From assembly GCA_021790115.1 (NCBI GenBank), contig JAJYIM010000008.1:1-52671 (forward strand): DNA of 52,671 nt, given 5' to 3'. Within the stretch, counting starts at the first letter, position 1. The number at the start of each line of letters is the position of its first letter. A program made the translations under genes and the position numbers. This document shows, one piece after another, positions 8,868-17,387 of this stretch. The DNA is from Actinomycetes bacterium. GTDB lineage: Bacteria; Actinomycetota; Thermoleophilia; BMS3ABIN01. The notes beneath the pieces were generated by a model. It was not told where the DNA came from and made no database searches. It worked only from the letters and a program-made list of their open reading frames with translations.

Positions 8868-9215
8868 GTGTATGCCATAAATTTCTACTCGCATTTTTAT
8901 GATGATCAACTCAAGAGCCGGCGCAAAACAGCGACGGTCCGGCTGGGCGACAAAAGCCATAAATATAAAAAAGGCCAGCTCGTCTGGATCACTATTGGCC
9001 GCAAGTATGGACCCCGGCAGAAACTGTTTACCGCCATTATTGACAGCGTTGAGGTCAAGCCGATTGATGATCTCAGCCCCCGTGACATCGAGCGGGAGAA
9101 CCCGGAATTCCGCCGCGTTGACGAGGTGGTGCATTTGCTGGGCCAGATTTATAACCGGACGGTGACGCTCCAGGATACAGTCACGATTGTCCATTTTTCT
9201 GACGTTACCGAGTAA
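8868..9215 (+). CDS. ASCH-domain protein
   Basis: A 115-residue protein matching the ASCH (ASC-1 homology, PUA-like beta-barrel) pattern. It has an N-terminal KSRRKTATVRLGD segment, GQLVWITIGRKYGPRQKLFTA in the barrel, and a late LxPRDIxxENPEFR-type helix. ASCH proteins are thought to bind RNA or modified nucleotides; some are amidohydrolases acting on acetylated cytidine. No specific activity can be assigned here. The start is GTG at 8868, with GGAGG 13 bases upstream. It sits between ispF and gltX, where Firmicutes usually have no such gene, so a translation-related role is a guess from context only. Confidence 0.8.
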   Translation: MYAINFYSHFYDDQLKSRRKTATVRLGDKSHKYKKGQLVWITIGRKYGPRQKLFTAIIDSVEVKPIDDLSPRDIERENPEFRRVDEVVHLLGQIYNRTVTLQDTVTIVHFSDVTE

Positions 9216-9235
9216 CAACAACCAGTTCCCTTGCC

Positions 9236-10759
9236 ATGACTAGCGAGCATCCTTTTCCCAGCCCGGTGCGGGTCCGCTTCGCGCCCAGTCCCACCGGCAC
9301 CCTGCATGTCGGATCGGCCAGGACGGCTCTTTACAATTATCTGTTTGCCCGTCATCTGCAGGGCAGCTTTGTGCTGCGGATTGAAGACACCGACGCCGCC
9401 CGCTCCACGCCCGAGTTTGAGCGCTCGATCCTTGATGACGTTGCCTGGCTGGGGCTTGACTGGGATGAAGGCCCGGACAGGGGCGGCGACTTTGGCCCCT
9501 ACCGCCAGAGCGAGCGCTCTGCCGCCGGCCTTTACTTAAGCTATGCCGGCCGGCTGCTGGATGAAAACAAGGCTTATCATTGTTTTTGCTCGCAGGAGCG
9601 GCTGGAGAAGCTGAAGCAGGAGTGCCTCGCCCGGAATGAGATGCCAAAATATGACCACCGCTGCGGAGCCATTTCCAGCGATGAGGCGGAGTCGAGGCTG
9701 GCGGCTGGAGAGCCGGCAACGATCCGCTTCCGCGTTTCGGACGGGGATATCGCAGTCGATGACCTCATTCATGGGCGCACTGCTTTTCCGGCAGGCGTGA
9801 TCGGCGATTTTATCATCGTCAGGTCCGATGGCGCTCCTTCCTACAACTTTGCCGTGGTGGTTGATGATATTGACATGGAGATTACTCATGTTATCAGAGG
9901 GGAAGACCATCTCACCAATACGGCGCGGCAGTTGCTTGTCTATGCAGCATTGGCAAAAGAGCCACCCGCCTTTGCGCATCATTCCTTGATCATGGGACCG
10001 GATGGCGGCAAGCTCTCCAAGCGCCATGGCGCGACGTCGGCAGGGGATTTCCGGCAGCTCGGCTATCTGCCGGCCGCAATTATCAATTATCTGGCCCTGC
10101 TTTCCTGGTCGCCGCCGTCACAGCGCGAGCAGTTGTCAAAAGCGGAGATGATAAAGGATTTTGAGATCCGCCGCGTTGCCCGCAGTCCCGCCATTTTTGA
10201 CTTGCAAAAGTTAAATTGGTTAAACGGCCTCTATATCCGGGATCTTGACCACGAAGCTTTTCACAGAGCCATCGAGCCTTTCCTGGGCGCCGCTCGGGAG
10301 TTTGCCAGTGAAGGCCAGCTGGCAGTTGCCGAGCAGGCGATTCAGACTTCATTGGTGGCGTTGGCCGGGGCTCGGGAGCAACTGGCCGCTTTTTTTGACC
10401 AGAGGCCGCTTGCTGAGGCCAAGGAATCCGTTGAGCTGGTTGATGCCGGGTCGGAGCGGGTGCTGGAGCTGGCGCTGCTGCGCATCGCGGCGCTAAACTC
10501 GGCGGCGGAATTTAACGCGGCCGGCGCCACCGAAGAAATTGAAGCAGCCCGGTTAATGCTAAGCGAATTAAAGCGGCAATGCCGGCAGGAAAAAATACCT
10601 CCGAAGCAGATGTTCAGGACCCTGCGGATAGCGCTTACCGGCCGCGCGTCCGGCCCGGAGCTGCCCTTTCTGCTGGCGGGCCTGGCGCGAGAGGCTGTCA
10701 GGCAGCGGCTGGAAGAGGCGAGAGAGTTTGCCGCCGCCCGCTTGCGCGGAAAAGTCTAG
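9236..10759 (+). CDS. gltX: Glutamyl-tRNA synthetase
   Basis: Class I aminoacyl-tRNA synthetase charging tRNA-Glu, and possibly tRNA-Gln, in the cytoplasm. The catalytic domain opens with RFAPSPTGTLHVGSARTAL (HIGH-equivalent LHVG), contains RIEDTD near residue 47 and the GEDHL region near 220, and has the KMSKS-equivalent KLSKRHG near 258. A helical anticodon-binding domain fills the C-terminal third. The length of 507 aa is at the upper normal range. The start at 9236 gives the expected N-terminus but has no clear Shine-Dalgarno sequence. Whether it is discriminating or non-discriminating cannot be told from sequence; a gatCAB search elsewhere would help. Confidence 0.96.
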   Translation: MTSEHPFPSPVRVRFAPSPTGTLHVGSARTALYNYLFARHLQGSFVLRIEDTDAARSTPEFERSILDDVAWLGLDWDEGPDRGGDFGPYRQSERSAAGLYLSYAGRLLDENKAYHCFCSQERLEKLKQECLARNEMPKYDHRCGAISSDEAESRLAAGEPATIRFRVSDGDIAVDDLIHGRTAFPAGVIGDFIIVRSDGAPSYNFAVVVDDIDMEITHVIRGEDHLTNTARQLLVYAALAKEPPAFAHHSLIMGPDGGKLSKRHGATSAGDFRQLGYLPAAIINYLALLSWSPPSQREQLSKAEMIKDFEIRRVARSPAIFDLQKLNWLNGLYIRDLDHEAFHRAIEPFLGAAREFASEGQLAVAEQAIQTSLVALAGAREQLAAFFDQRPLAEAKESVELVDAGSERVLELALLRIAALNSAAEFNAAGATEEIEAARLMLSELKRQCRQEKIPPKQMFRTLRIALTGRASGPELPFLLAGLAREAVRQRLEEAREFAAARLRGKV

Positions 10760-10806
10760 ATCGCTGCCTTCTGAGCCGGAGCGGGATTATTGGGAGAAAC
10801 CGCGGC

Positions 10807-12243
10807 GTGAAGATCTATAACACTCTCACACGTAAAAAAGAAGAATTTACCGTCCGCGACGCCGGCCGGGTCGGCATTTATGTCTGCGGGCCGACTGTGT
10901 ATGGTTCCATCCATGTCGGTAACGCCCGTCCCTATGTTTTCTTCGCCGTGCTGGCGCGTTACCTTCGCAGCCTCGGCTATGATGTCAAGCTGGTGGAAAA
11001 TATCACTGATGTCGATGACAAGATCATCGAGCGCGCCAACAAGGAGCATGCTTCGCCTCAGCAGCTCGCGGAGATTTATGCACAGGCTTACGTTGAGGAT
11101 ACGCTCCGGCTGGGGCTGGAGCGCCCCGATATTGAGCCCAAGGCTACCGGCCATATCATTGAGATCGTCGATCTCTGCCGGCGGCTGGTGGACGCCGGCA
11201 TGGCGTATGAAACCGGCGGCAGCGTTTATTTCCGGGTAGGCAGGTTTGCCGGATACGGCAAACTCTCCGGGCAGAAGACCGGCCAGATGAAGCATTGCGA
11301 GCTGGCCCGGGAAGGCGAAGCCAAGGAGAGCCCCCTGGATTTTGCCGTCTGGAAGGCGGCCAAACCGGGAGAGCCAAGCTGGGAAAGTCCTTGGGGCCCC
11401 GGCCGGCCGGGCTGGCACATCGAGTGCACGGCCATGTCGCTTAAGTATCTGGGCGAAGGTTTTGACATCCACGGCGGCGGCCGGGACCTTGTCTTTCCCC
11501 ATCACGAGAATGAGATTGCCCAGGCAGAAGCGGTTTCCGGCAGGGATTTTGCCCGCTGCTGGATGCATGTCGGCATGATCACTACCAAAGAAGAGAAGAT
11601 GAGCAAGTCAGCCGGAAATATCTTCCTGCTGCGCGAGTTTCTGAAGCAGTATGATCCGCGGGTGCTGATCCTTTTTTTCATCGGCTCGCACTACCGCAGC
11701 CCGCTGGAGTTTTCTGTCACGAACCTGGAAGAAGCCGCCGGCCAGCTCGAGCGCTTCAAGAATTGCCTCTGGAAAGTGGGCAGCGTTCTGAGCGGAGCGG
11801 AGGCAGGGAGCCGGCCGGATGGCCGGCCGCTCGCGGACGCCGTTGCCGGCTGCGAGCAGCAGTTTGAGGCCCAGATGCAGGATGACGTTAACACTGCCGG
11901 GGCGCTGGCGGCGGTTTTCGGGCTGGTCAAGTCCATTAATGAATACTCGGAGTTGGCGTCAGGCGCCGGCGGAGCGGACGCCGGGCTGCTTGACGGCGCC
12001 CGCGCTTTGCTGAAGCGGCTGCTGGGCATTCTTGGCGTCGAAATCACGGAAGCTGATTATGGGGACAAGATTGTTGAGCAGGAGCTGCTCGATCTTGTCG
12101 ATTTGAGGGAGGCGGCGCGGCGCGATAAGGATTTTGCCGCCGCCGACGCCGCTCGTGACAAAATCGCCGCCGCCGGTTATGAAATTCGCGACATGCCAAC
12201 CGGGCCCAAGCTCGTCAGGCGGACATTGGACATTGGATCTTAG
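10807..12243 (+). CDS. cysS: Cysteinyl-tRNA synthetase
   Basis: Class I synthetase charging tRNA-Cys. It begins [13 protein letters not shown], followed by the zinc cysteine in YVCGPTVYG, the HIGH-equivalent HVGNARPYV, the zinc-site WHIECTAM, the [15 protein letters not shown] stretch and the KMSKSAGN loop near residue 265. The start is GTG at 10807 behind GGGAG; a longer open frame from 10579 overlaps gltX and is not credible. The length of 478 aa is typical. The last codons (TLDIGS and the stop) are read from a heptamer array, so the natural C-terminus has probably been altered. Confidence 0.95.
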   Translation: MKIYNTLTRKKEEFTVRDAGRVGIYVCGPTVYGSIHVGNARPYVFFAVLARYLRSLGYDVKLVENITDVDDKIIERANKEHASPQQLAEIYAQAYVEDTLRLGLERPDIEPKATGHIIEIVDLCRRLVDAGMAYETGGSVYFRVGRFAGYGKLSGQKTGQMKHCELAREGEAKESPLDFAVWKAAKPGEPSWESPWGPGRPGWHIECTAMSLKYLGEGFDIHGGGRDLVFPHHENEIAQAEAVSGRDFARCWMHVGMITTKEEKMSKSAGNIFLLREFLKQYDPRVLILFFIGSHYRSPLEFSVTNLEEAAGQLERFKNCLWKVGSVLSGAEAGSRPDGRPLADAVAGCEQQFEAQMQDDVNTAGALAAVFGLVKSINEYSELASGAGGADAGLLDGARALLKRLLGILGVEITEADYGDKIVEQELLDLVDLREAARRDKDFAAADAARDKIAAAGYEIRDMPTGPKLVRRTLDIGS

Positions 12244-12256
12244 ACTTCGGATAAGA
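12221..12256 (+). repeat. Heptamer array over the cysS stop codon
   Basis: Units GGACATT, GGACATT, GGATCTT, AGACTTC and GGATAAG at strict 7-bp spacing. The cysS stop codon lies within the array. Confidence 0.65.
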
Positions 12257-12304
12257 ATAAAATGTTCGTGCGTTTAATTTATTAAAATCCAACGGCCACC
12301 TCTG

Positions 12305-12838
12305 ATGGTTGATTTATACATTATTGACGGTTACAATCTCATGCATACGCTCGAGCCCGGGAAGGTCACGGCCGCCAACCTGGAGGAGAAGCGCCTGTCT
12401 CTTATCGAGCAGGTTATCAATTTTGTTGGCGCCAGCGGCGGCGAGGCGGTGGTCGTTTTCGATTCGTCTGTGTCTGGGAAGGAAACTGTCAGCCAGATGC
12501 GCGGCGCCCCGGTGAGCGTCCGTTTTGCCTCCCGGAATGAAAGTGCCGACATCGTCATTGGAAGGTTGGTCCAGGAAGCGCTGAAAAAAAACGGCAAGGC
12601 CGGCGACGATAAGCCTGGGCGCATTATGGTTGTCAGCGCCGACTGGGAAGTGCAAAGAGGCTCGCTGCGCGGCCGCGCCTCCCGGCTGCCGCCGCGGCAT
12701 TTTATCGCGGAGCTAAAAAAATTTGAAAAAGGGGTTGCAAATTCATCAGAAATGGATAGAATGCACTGGAAGATTGAACATAAAGTTGACGTAGAGACTT
12801 TAAAGAAGCTTGAAAGGATGCGCAGAGGGCTAAAATAA
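12305..12838 (+). CDS. NYN-domain RNA nuclease, YacP/Rae1-like
   Basis: PIN-like NYN ribonuclease of the YacP family; Bacillus Rae1 cleaves mRNA in the ribosomal A site. The N-terminus LYIIDGYNLMH carries the first acidic residue of the active site. GGEAVVVFDSS near residue 47, NESADIVIGRLV near 78 and IMVVSADWEVQ near 107 supply the other acidic positions. The length of 177 aa is typical. It precedes the sigma factor gene as yacP precedes sigH in Firmicutes. The ATG at 12305 lacks a strong ribosome site. Confidence 0.88.
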   Translation: MVDLYIIDGYNLMHTLEPGKVTAANLEEKRLSLIEQVINFVGASGGEAVVVFDSSVSGKETVSQMRGAPVSVRFASRNESADIVIGRLVQEALKKNGKAGDDKPGRIMVVSADWEVQRGSLRGRASRLPPRHFIAELKKFEKGVANSSEMDRMHWKIEHKVDVETLKKLERMRRGLK

Positions 12839-12865
12839 CGGGCAAGTGGCCAGGAAGGAGGAGCT

Positions 12866-13495
12866 TTGAAACCTTCGACAGGTCAGGACGAAGATTTAAA
12901 GCTGATCGAGCAGGCCCGCGCCGGCAGGCTGGCGGCTTTCGAGGCCATCATCGTTAAGTATCACGGTTTCGTTAAGCTTAAGGCAAATTCTTATTTTATG
13001 TCCGGCGGCGATATCGATGATCTTGTTCAGGAGGGGCTCATCGGCCTCCACAAGGCAATCCGCGATTACCGCGATGACCGCGAGGCGTCTTTTCGCAGCT
13101 TTGCCGAGCTATGCATCACCAGGCAGATAATTACGGCGATCAAGACCGCGTCGCGCCAGAAACATTCTCCACTAAACAACTACCTGTCGCTGAGCCATTC
13201 ACCTGCCTCTCACGAAGACGGGGAATGCTCCTTGGGTGATATCCTGCCGGGCTCGCCGGTTCACGACCCGCTAAACCAGGTGATCAGCACCGAAGAAGTC
13301 GAGAGCCTCAAGGGCTGTCTTGGCCGGCTGCTGAGCATCTTGGAAACCAGCGTCCTGAAGCTGCATCTGGAGGGGCGTTCCTACGCTCAAATTGCGGAAA
13401 AACTCGAGTGCGACACCAAAAGCGTGGATAACGCCCTGCAGCGGATTAAACGCAAGGTTTACCTTCACCTTCAGAGCCGGCAGGTGTTTCTGTAG
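12866..13495 (+). CDS. sigH: RNA polymerase sigma factor, SigH (Spo0H)-like
   Basis: Sigma-70 family factor of 209 aa. Region 2 is clear (AFEAIIVKYHGFVKLKANSY, then DIDDLVQEGLIGLHKAI and FRSFAELCITRQIITAIK, the last being the -10 recognition helix). A region 4 helix-turn-helix follows (LKLHLEGRSYAQIAEKLECD). This combination and the yacP neighbour match sigma-H of Firmicutes. The start is TTG at 12866, directly after a strong AGGAAGGAGG site. In Bacillus this factor governs early stationary phase; its regulon in this organism is unknown. A heptamer array starts just after the stop. Confidence 0.9.
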   Translation: MKPSTGQDEDLKLIEQARAGRLAAFEAIIVKYHGFVKLKANSYFMSGGDIDDLVQEGLIGLHKAIRDYRDDREASFRSFAELCITRQIITAIKTASRQKHSPLNNYLSLSHSPASHEDGECSLGDILPGSPVHDPLNQVISTEEVESLKGCLGRLLSILETSVLKLHLEGRSYAQIAEKLECDTKSVDNALQRIKRKVYLHLQSRQVFL

Positions 13496-13500
13496 CAAAC

Positions 13501-13530
13501 AGATGCTGGATGCCAGACCCCGGATCCTGG
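13501..13530 (+). repeat. Heptamer array after sigH
   Basis: Units AGATGCT, GGATGCC, AGACCCC and GGATCCT at 7-bp spacing, five bases past the sigH stop. Confidence 0.6.
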
Positions 13531-13606
13531 CAAAAATTAGAAATCGGAAACCGAATCAAATACCGTCGGCGAATTCCCACGGCTGTCGCAGTCATTTCTC
13601 ATAAAA

Positions 13607-13640
13607 AAGCCTCGCTGATAATAATAATAGGCTTGGGTTT
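13607..13640 (+). terminator. Possible terminator between sigH and tRNA-Thr
   Basis: AAGCCT (13607-13612) pairs with AGGCTT (13629-13634), followed by GGGTTT. The 16-base loop is long and AT-rich, so the call is modest. An A-run on the left flank would allow termination on the minus strand as well. Confidence 0.4.
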
Positions 13641-13672
13641 ATCCACCATCCAGCGTCCACCATCCAGCGTCC
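13631..13672 (-). repeat. Heptamer array (reverse orientation) before tRNA-Thr
   Basis: On the minus strand it reads GGACGCT, GGATGGT, GGACGCT, GGATGGT, GGATAAA, CCCAAGC. This is the same GGAT-to-AAACCC architecture as the other arrays but inverted. Confidence 0.75.
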
Positions 13673-13676
13673 GTTT

Positions 13677-13752
13677 GCCGGTGTAGCTCAGTCGGTAGAG
13701 CAGCTGATTTGTAATCAGCAGGCCACGGGTTCGAATCCTGTCACCGGCTCCA
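13677..13752 (+). tRNA. tRNA-Thr (anticodon TGT), CCA encoded
   Basis: Full cloverleaf: acceptor GCCGGTG/CACCGGC, D-arm GCTCAGTCGGTAGAGC, anticodon stem GCTGA/TCAGC with loop TTTGTAA (anticodon TGT), and T-arm ACGGGTTCGAATCCTGT. The 3' CCA is encoded at 13750-13752. Confidence 0.97.
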
Positions 13753-14085
13753 GGGTTTTTGCCTGACAATTTGGGGAGACTAAAAGCGGGCGCCCCTGGA
13801 GATTATCGATCCCGGATATCCTGTTTTTGCGCTTGGCCGGCTCCGTCATCACAACTTTAGTCCTGATCGCGCCACGCTGCCCCAGGCTCGTGCGTTCAGT
13901 GGTATCCCCTTAATTGCCCGCACATGGATTGCCTAAACATATCTTTTGCGATAAGATAGACAAATGCGTTCAACACACCCACGTGAGGTTCGGCAGTATA
14001 TTTATACTTATCCGTCTATCTTGGAAAAGGCCGCCTGCCAGGGACGGCTTTCCAAAAAAACCGCTTGAGTCCCAATCGTGTTGCC
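13753..14085. other. Intergenic region, no gene seen
   Basis: About 330 bases with no credible gene. The only structure noted is an inverted repeat at 14021-14055 (TTGGAAAAGGCCG paired with CGGCTTTCCAA) downstream of the convergent response regulator gene. Its A/T run is on the wrong side for a canonical terminator of that gene. Confidence 0.4.
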
Positions 14086-14763
14086 TTACCCCAGCCCCCC
14101 ATCAAAATTCATTTGCAGCAGGCCTTTTTTAATGGCGTAGTGGACCAGCTCGGCGCGCTTGTGCAGATTGAGCTTCTCCATGATGTTTGCCTTATGGGTC
14201 TCGACTGTCTTGACGCTGATAAACAGCGACTCGGCTATCTCCCGGTTGGTGTATCCTTCCGCGACCAGCGCCAGGATCTCCCGCTCCCGGTCGGTGAGCG
14301 CGTCGTAACTGCTGGCCGGCTCCTGGCCGCTCTTTATTTTTTCCAGGTAATCCTCAACTACCATCTTGGCGGCCGACGGGTAGAGAAAACAATCACCGTC
14401 GTATACCACATGTATTGCATTGACTAAATCACTGTCGGCTGCTTTTTTGAGGACATACCCTGACGCCCCCGCCTGCAGCACCTGGAACAGGTATTCCTCG
14501 TTGTCATGCATGGTCAGCACAAGGATTTTCACGTCCCGGTGCCTTTTCTTGATTTGCCTGGTCGCTTCCATGCCATTCATCACCGGCATGCCAATATCCA
14601 TCAACACCACGTCGGGGTTGAGCTCGTGGACCTTTTGCACACCCTCGCGGCCGTTGCCGGCTTCGCCGACTACGTCAATGTCTCCCTGCTCGGAGAGCAG
14701 GCGGTTAAGGCCGGCCCGCAAAATAGCATGATCGTCGACCAGGAGAACCTTAATTTTTTTCAC
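14086..14763 (-). CDS. NarL/FixJ-family response regulator
   Basis: Two-component transcription regulator of 225 aa. The receiver domain has the acidic pair VDDH, phospho-acceptor Asp in VVLMDIGMP near residue 54, Thr in VLTMHD and Lys in YVLKK. The C-terminal LuxR-type helix-turn-helix is ALTDREREILALVAEGYTNREIAESLFIS. The GTG start overlaps the stop of the upstream kinase gene (GTGA), so the pair is translationally coupled and surely cognate. Targets are unknown. Confidence 0.94.
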   Translation of the reverse strand: MKKIKVLLVDDHAILRAGLNRLLSEQGDIDVVGEAGNGREGVQKVHELNPDVVLMDIGMPVMNGMEATRQIKKRHRDVKILVLTMHDNEEYLFQVLQAGASGYVLKKAADSDLVNAIHVVYDGDCFLYPSAAKMVVEDYLEKIKSGQEPASSYDALTDREREILALVAEGYTNREIAESLFISVKTVETHKANIMEKLNLHKRAELVHYAIKKGLLQMNFDGGLG

Positions 14764-15944
14764 CAGATAGCCTCCTCGTTGCTGAGCGGCACTTCCAGGA
14801 AGATGCTGGTGCCCTTGCCGGGCTCAGATTCAAATTCCAGACGGCCCTCCACCAGTTCAATCCTTTCCCGCATGCCGTGCAGTCCCAGGCCATGGCCCTG
14901 CGCGCTGGATGTCATCACCTCGCCGGGATAAAATCCTTTGCCGTCGTCCTCAATCAGGCATTGAACGTTATCATCCGTGCGGCGCATTCTCACCTGGCAA
15001 CTGCCGGCCCCGGAGTGGCGGACAACATTGGTCAATGCTTCCTGGACAACGCGGTACAAGACTGTTTCCAGCTCCGGCGACAGGCGTTCTGTCAATGCAA
15101 GCAGCTGCATATTTATCTGAATGCCGCTATTACCGGACAGCTCCTTGCCATAGGAGCGCAGGGCCGCGGCCAGCCCCAGATCATCGAGGATGCTGGGCCT
15201 GAGCCGGACAGCCATGTTGTGAACCTCGTTCAGAGTTTGATGAGCCAGCTCTTTTATAGTACTTAACCGTTCGTGCAGATCTGACATATCCTCCGGGATT
15301 GTCTCCTCGGCCATCTTGATGCCGATGATCAGGCCGGTGAGCGCCTGGCTGGCTTCATCATGGAGTTCGCGCGCAATCCGGCGCCGTTCTTCTTCCTGCG
15401 CCTTGATCACCGAAGCGGCGGCGCGCTTGCGGGTGCTTTCCATGGCGTCGAGCATTTGGTTTAGGCTGCGGGAGAGATTTTCGATCTGGGGATCTTCGGG
15501 TGTCTCCGGCACGCGAATGCCGCGGTGGCCGGCCCGGATGGCGTTGATTGCCTCGCCGACATCGTCCAGCGGATGAAATGCAAGCCGCACCAGCAGGTAA
15601 TTTATCAGGACAGATATGGCAACGCCGCCAAGGATAAAAAGGGAGACGCGTTCCCAGCTGCTGCTCTGGTAGTACTTTTCGTTGAAATAAAAAATTGCGA
15701 GGGCGACGAAAGCAATGAGAGCCGTGTTGGCGATGATGATTTTCTGAAACAGAGGGCGGCGTTTGACCCGTGCGACCACCGGGTTGACATAATCGCAAAT
15801 GCAATGGTCCCAAGCGTTTGGCTTGCCGGCAGGAGGCGCCTTTGCGCCGGCCACCTTTTCGTCCGGCGGGCCTGTTATGCTCGAGACAGGCGTTTTATGA
15901 TCAAATGGCGGGGGAGCGAAAGCTTCTCTGCTGCCTGATTCCAT
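14760..15944 (-). CDS. Membrane sensor histidine kinase, NarX/DegS type (HisKA_3)
   Basis: A 394-residue kinase. Around residue 70-120 there are two membrane segments (IIIANTALIAFVALAIFYF and VSLFILGGVAISVLINYLLV) with only a short loop between them. A HAMP-like linker (HPLDDVGEAINAIRAG) and a coiled segment follow. The HisKA_3 phospho-acceptor is the His of RRIARELHDEASQAL, and the HATPase domain has EALTNVVRHSGA and EDDGKGF plus HGLGLHGMRER. The N-terminus is cytoplasmic with a CICDY cysteine pair that could sense redox or metal; this is speculative. ATG start behind AGGAAG. It forms an operon with the response regulator downstream. Confidence 0.93.
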   Translation of the reverse strand: MESGSREAFAPPPFDHKTPVSSITGPPDEKVAGAKAPPAGKPNAWDHCICDYVNPVVARVKRRPLFQKIIIANTALIAFVALAIFYFNEKYYQSSSWERVSLFILGGVAISVLINYLLVRLAFHPLDDVGEAINAIRAGHRGIRVPETPEDPQIENLSRSLNQMLDAMESTRKRAAASVIKAQEEERRRIARELHDEASQALTGLIIGIKMAEETIPEDMSDLHERLSTIKELAHQTLNEVHNMAVRLRPSILDDLGLAAALRSYGKELSGNSGIQINMQLLALTERLSPELETVLYRVVQEALTNVVRHSGAGSCQVRMRRTDDNVQCLIEDDGKGFYPGEVMTSSAQGHGLGLHGMRERIELVEGRLEFESEPGKGTSIFLEVPLSNEEAIW

Positions 15945-16106
15945 TTACTTCCTGACAAAGTCAATTATCAGAACAAAAACAGGAGGAAGGCCGGGCTCCC
16001 AAGGCCTTCGTTCATCCCCCTGCAAGACGCTCTCACAATTATATATATGGTAACAGACGCCGCCGCGGAAGGCTATCCGGATGAGGGTTAATAGGTTTTG
16101 GGGTTT

Positions 16107-16622
16107 TTAGCTGGAGGATCCCTGCTGGGGCTGCCGGCCGCCTGCAACCGGCCGGCCGGGAAGCGGCTGCCTGCGTGAGCCTCTTGCCGCTTTTTTCTTT
16201 GAGCCTTTGGCCTCGACGTAGGTGCCGGCCACCAGGTCGGCGAAAGTAGTTCCCTCCAGTTGCGAAATCATCGAGTTTTGCACATCCTCGCAGACGGAAA
16301 GAAATGGGCACTTGCTCCCAAACGAACATTGCTCCGGTTCTCTTAAACATTGCACGAGCGCAATCGGGCCCTCGATGGACTCAATTACCTCATGAAGGGT
16401 GATTTCCTCTGGCGGCCGCGAAAGCATTACGCCGCCCTGGTTGCCGCGCAAGGTGCGGATTATCCCGGAGCGCGCCAGGGTGCGGATGATGGAAGGCAGA
16501 TATTTGCGGGGAATTTCCTCCTGGGCGGCAATTTCTTTTGTCTGAACGACCGTGCCATAAGCAAGGCCGGCCAGATAAAGGACCGCCCGGACCCCATAAT
16601 CGCATTGTCTGGTTAGATGCAC
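16107..16622 (-). CDS. Rrf2-family transcriptional regulator with four-cysteine cluster
   Basis: 171 aa. The winged helix-turn-helix begins HLTRQCDYGVRAVLYLA and contains KYLPSIIRTLARSGIIR and the Rrf2 signature RGNQGGVMLSRP. A C-x6-C-x5-C-x5-C motif follows (CLREPEQC, CSFGSKC, CPFLSVC), suggesting an iron-sulfur cluster as in IscR/NsrR. The C-terminal 40 residues are basic and low in complexity. The GTG start is at 16622. It is oriented away from the cobalamin operon. It is paralogous to the regulator at 37603-38070. The sensed signal (Fe-S status, NO or redox) is inference from the family. Confidence 0.9.
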   Translation of the reverse strand: MHLTRQCDYGVRAVLYLAGLAYGTVVQTKEIAAQEEIPRKYLPSIIRTLARSGIIRTLRGNQGGVMLSRPPEEITLHEVIESIEGPIALVQCLREPEQCSFGSKCPFLSVCEDVQNSMISQLEGTTFADLVAGTYVEAKGSKKKAARGSRRQPLPGRPVAGGRQPQQGSSS

Positions 16623-17015
16623 TGCTGACCGCTCACGAATATCTCTTCCCCAATAGTTCCGAGCCTTGCAGTCCAGAGCTTGGTTTAAAAGCTGGCCGCT
16701 CTGAAAAACTGCCTCTGATTACGCGACGGTGCTATGTCAAAAACTTGCATCCTGGGTGAGACCGGCAAGGCCAAGCCCTGCTTTGATTTTTTAGTCTATT
16801 GGATGCGGCCATATTTGTCAATCAATTTTTTCCGCATCCTCAACAACGGTCGCGAGGCGCCCTTTTTTGGCAAGTCACACTAAACTTCACATAATTAATC
16901 ATATTTAAGCGTTCGCAGCAGAATATGCTTTTTGAGGTAGATTCTTAAGCGCCTGGCGGCGCGGCCGCCAACAAACCTATTGAAACAGGCTTAAAATTAG
17001 AGGCAGTTTGGATGC
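16623..17015. other. Intergenic region before the cobalamin operon
   Basis: No gene is seen here. It includes a GGATGCGG...CCGCATCC inverted repeat at about 16800-16840 and a solo end of the MITE-like family at 16914-16949. Confidence 0.4.
16914..16949 (-). repeat. Solo end of MITE-like element (copy D)
   Basis: CGCAGCAGAATATGC, then TTTTTGAGGTAGATTCTTAAG, matches the reverse complement of the left end of the full element at 38154-38340. The rest of the element is missing. Confidence 0.65.
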
Positions 17016-17044
17016 TTGAAAATCTCTCATGCCCGGCATATACT
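17016..17044 (+). promoter_or_regulatory. Promoter of the cobalamin operon
   Basis: TTGAAA (17016-17021), a 17-base spacer and TATACT (17039-17044) give a near-consensus sigma-70 promoter. Transcription would start about 17050, just ahead of the riboswitch. Confidence 0.7.
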
Positions 17045-17064
17045 GCTTCACTACATACAGCTTC

Positions 17065-17256
17065 AGCCTGTGGGTCGCCAGACGGCGCTTGAGGGAAGCC
17101 GGTGCGAAGCCGGCACGGTCCCGCCACTGTAACTGGAAGCTTCCGAGCAGTTGCTCCGGCCTGTTGGGATAGGCTCAGGAGCGCGCCACTGGGCTTAAGC
17201 CCGGGAAGGCGGCGCCGAAGCGTGAGTCCAGAAGCCAGGAGACCTGCTCACAGGCT
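17065..17256 (+). ncRNA. Cobalamin riboswitch
   Basis: Leader RNA aptamer that binds adenosylcobalamin. The P1 stem is exact: AGCCTGTG (17065-17072) pairs with CACAGGCT (17249-17256). The conserved core is present as GCCGGTGCGAAGCCGGCACGG followed by the B12 box CCCGCCACTGT, with AGCCAGGAGACCTGC near the 3' end. It lies between a good promoter and an intrinsic terminator, so control is probably by transcription termination. It governs the biosynthetic operon starting at 17388. Confidence 0.96.
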
Positions 17257-17291
17257 CTAGCCAGGCAGCTCTTCGCGGAAGGAGTGGCTAG
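17257..17291 (+). promoter_or_regulatory. Expression-platform hairpin of the riboswitch
   Basis: CTAGCCA (17257-17263) pairs with TGGCTAG (17285-17291) directly after P1. It may be part of the switching between aptamer and terminator. Confidence 0.4.
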
Positions 17292-17309
17292 GGTATTTTG
17301 GCATGGCCG

Positions 17310-17340
17310 GCCCGCTTCTTAAGCGAAGGGGGCTTTTTTA
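17310..17340 (+). terminator. Riboswitch-controlled intrinsic terminator
   Basis: GCCCGCTTC (17310-17318) pairs with GAAGGGGGC (17325-17333) with one mismatch and a six-base loop, followed by TTTTTT. It lies about 50 bases before the first operon start codon. Confidence 0.75.
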
Positions 17341-17387
17341 TTAAGCCTTATTTGGTTATTTGGCCGGAAGGGGTTGCGGGATTATAA

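Noticed and set aside
14021-14055. Inverted repeat as terminator of the response regulator gene
   Set aside because: On the minus strand the T-run precedes rather than follows the stem, so a canonical intrinsic terminator is not supported.
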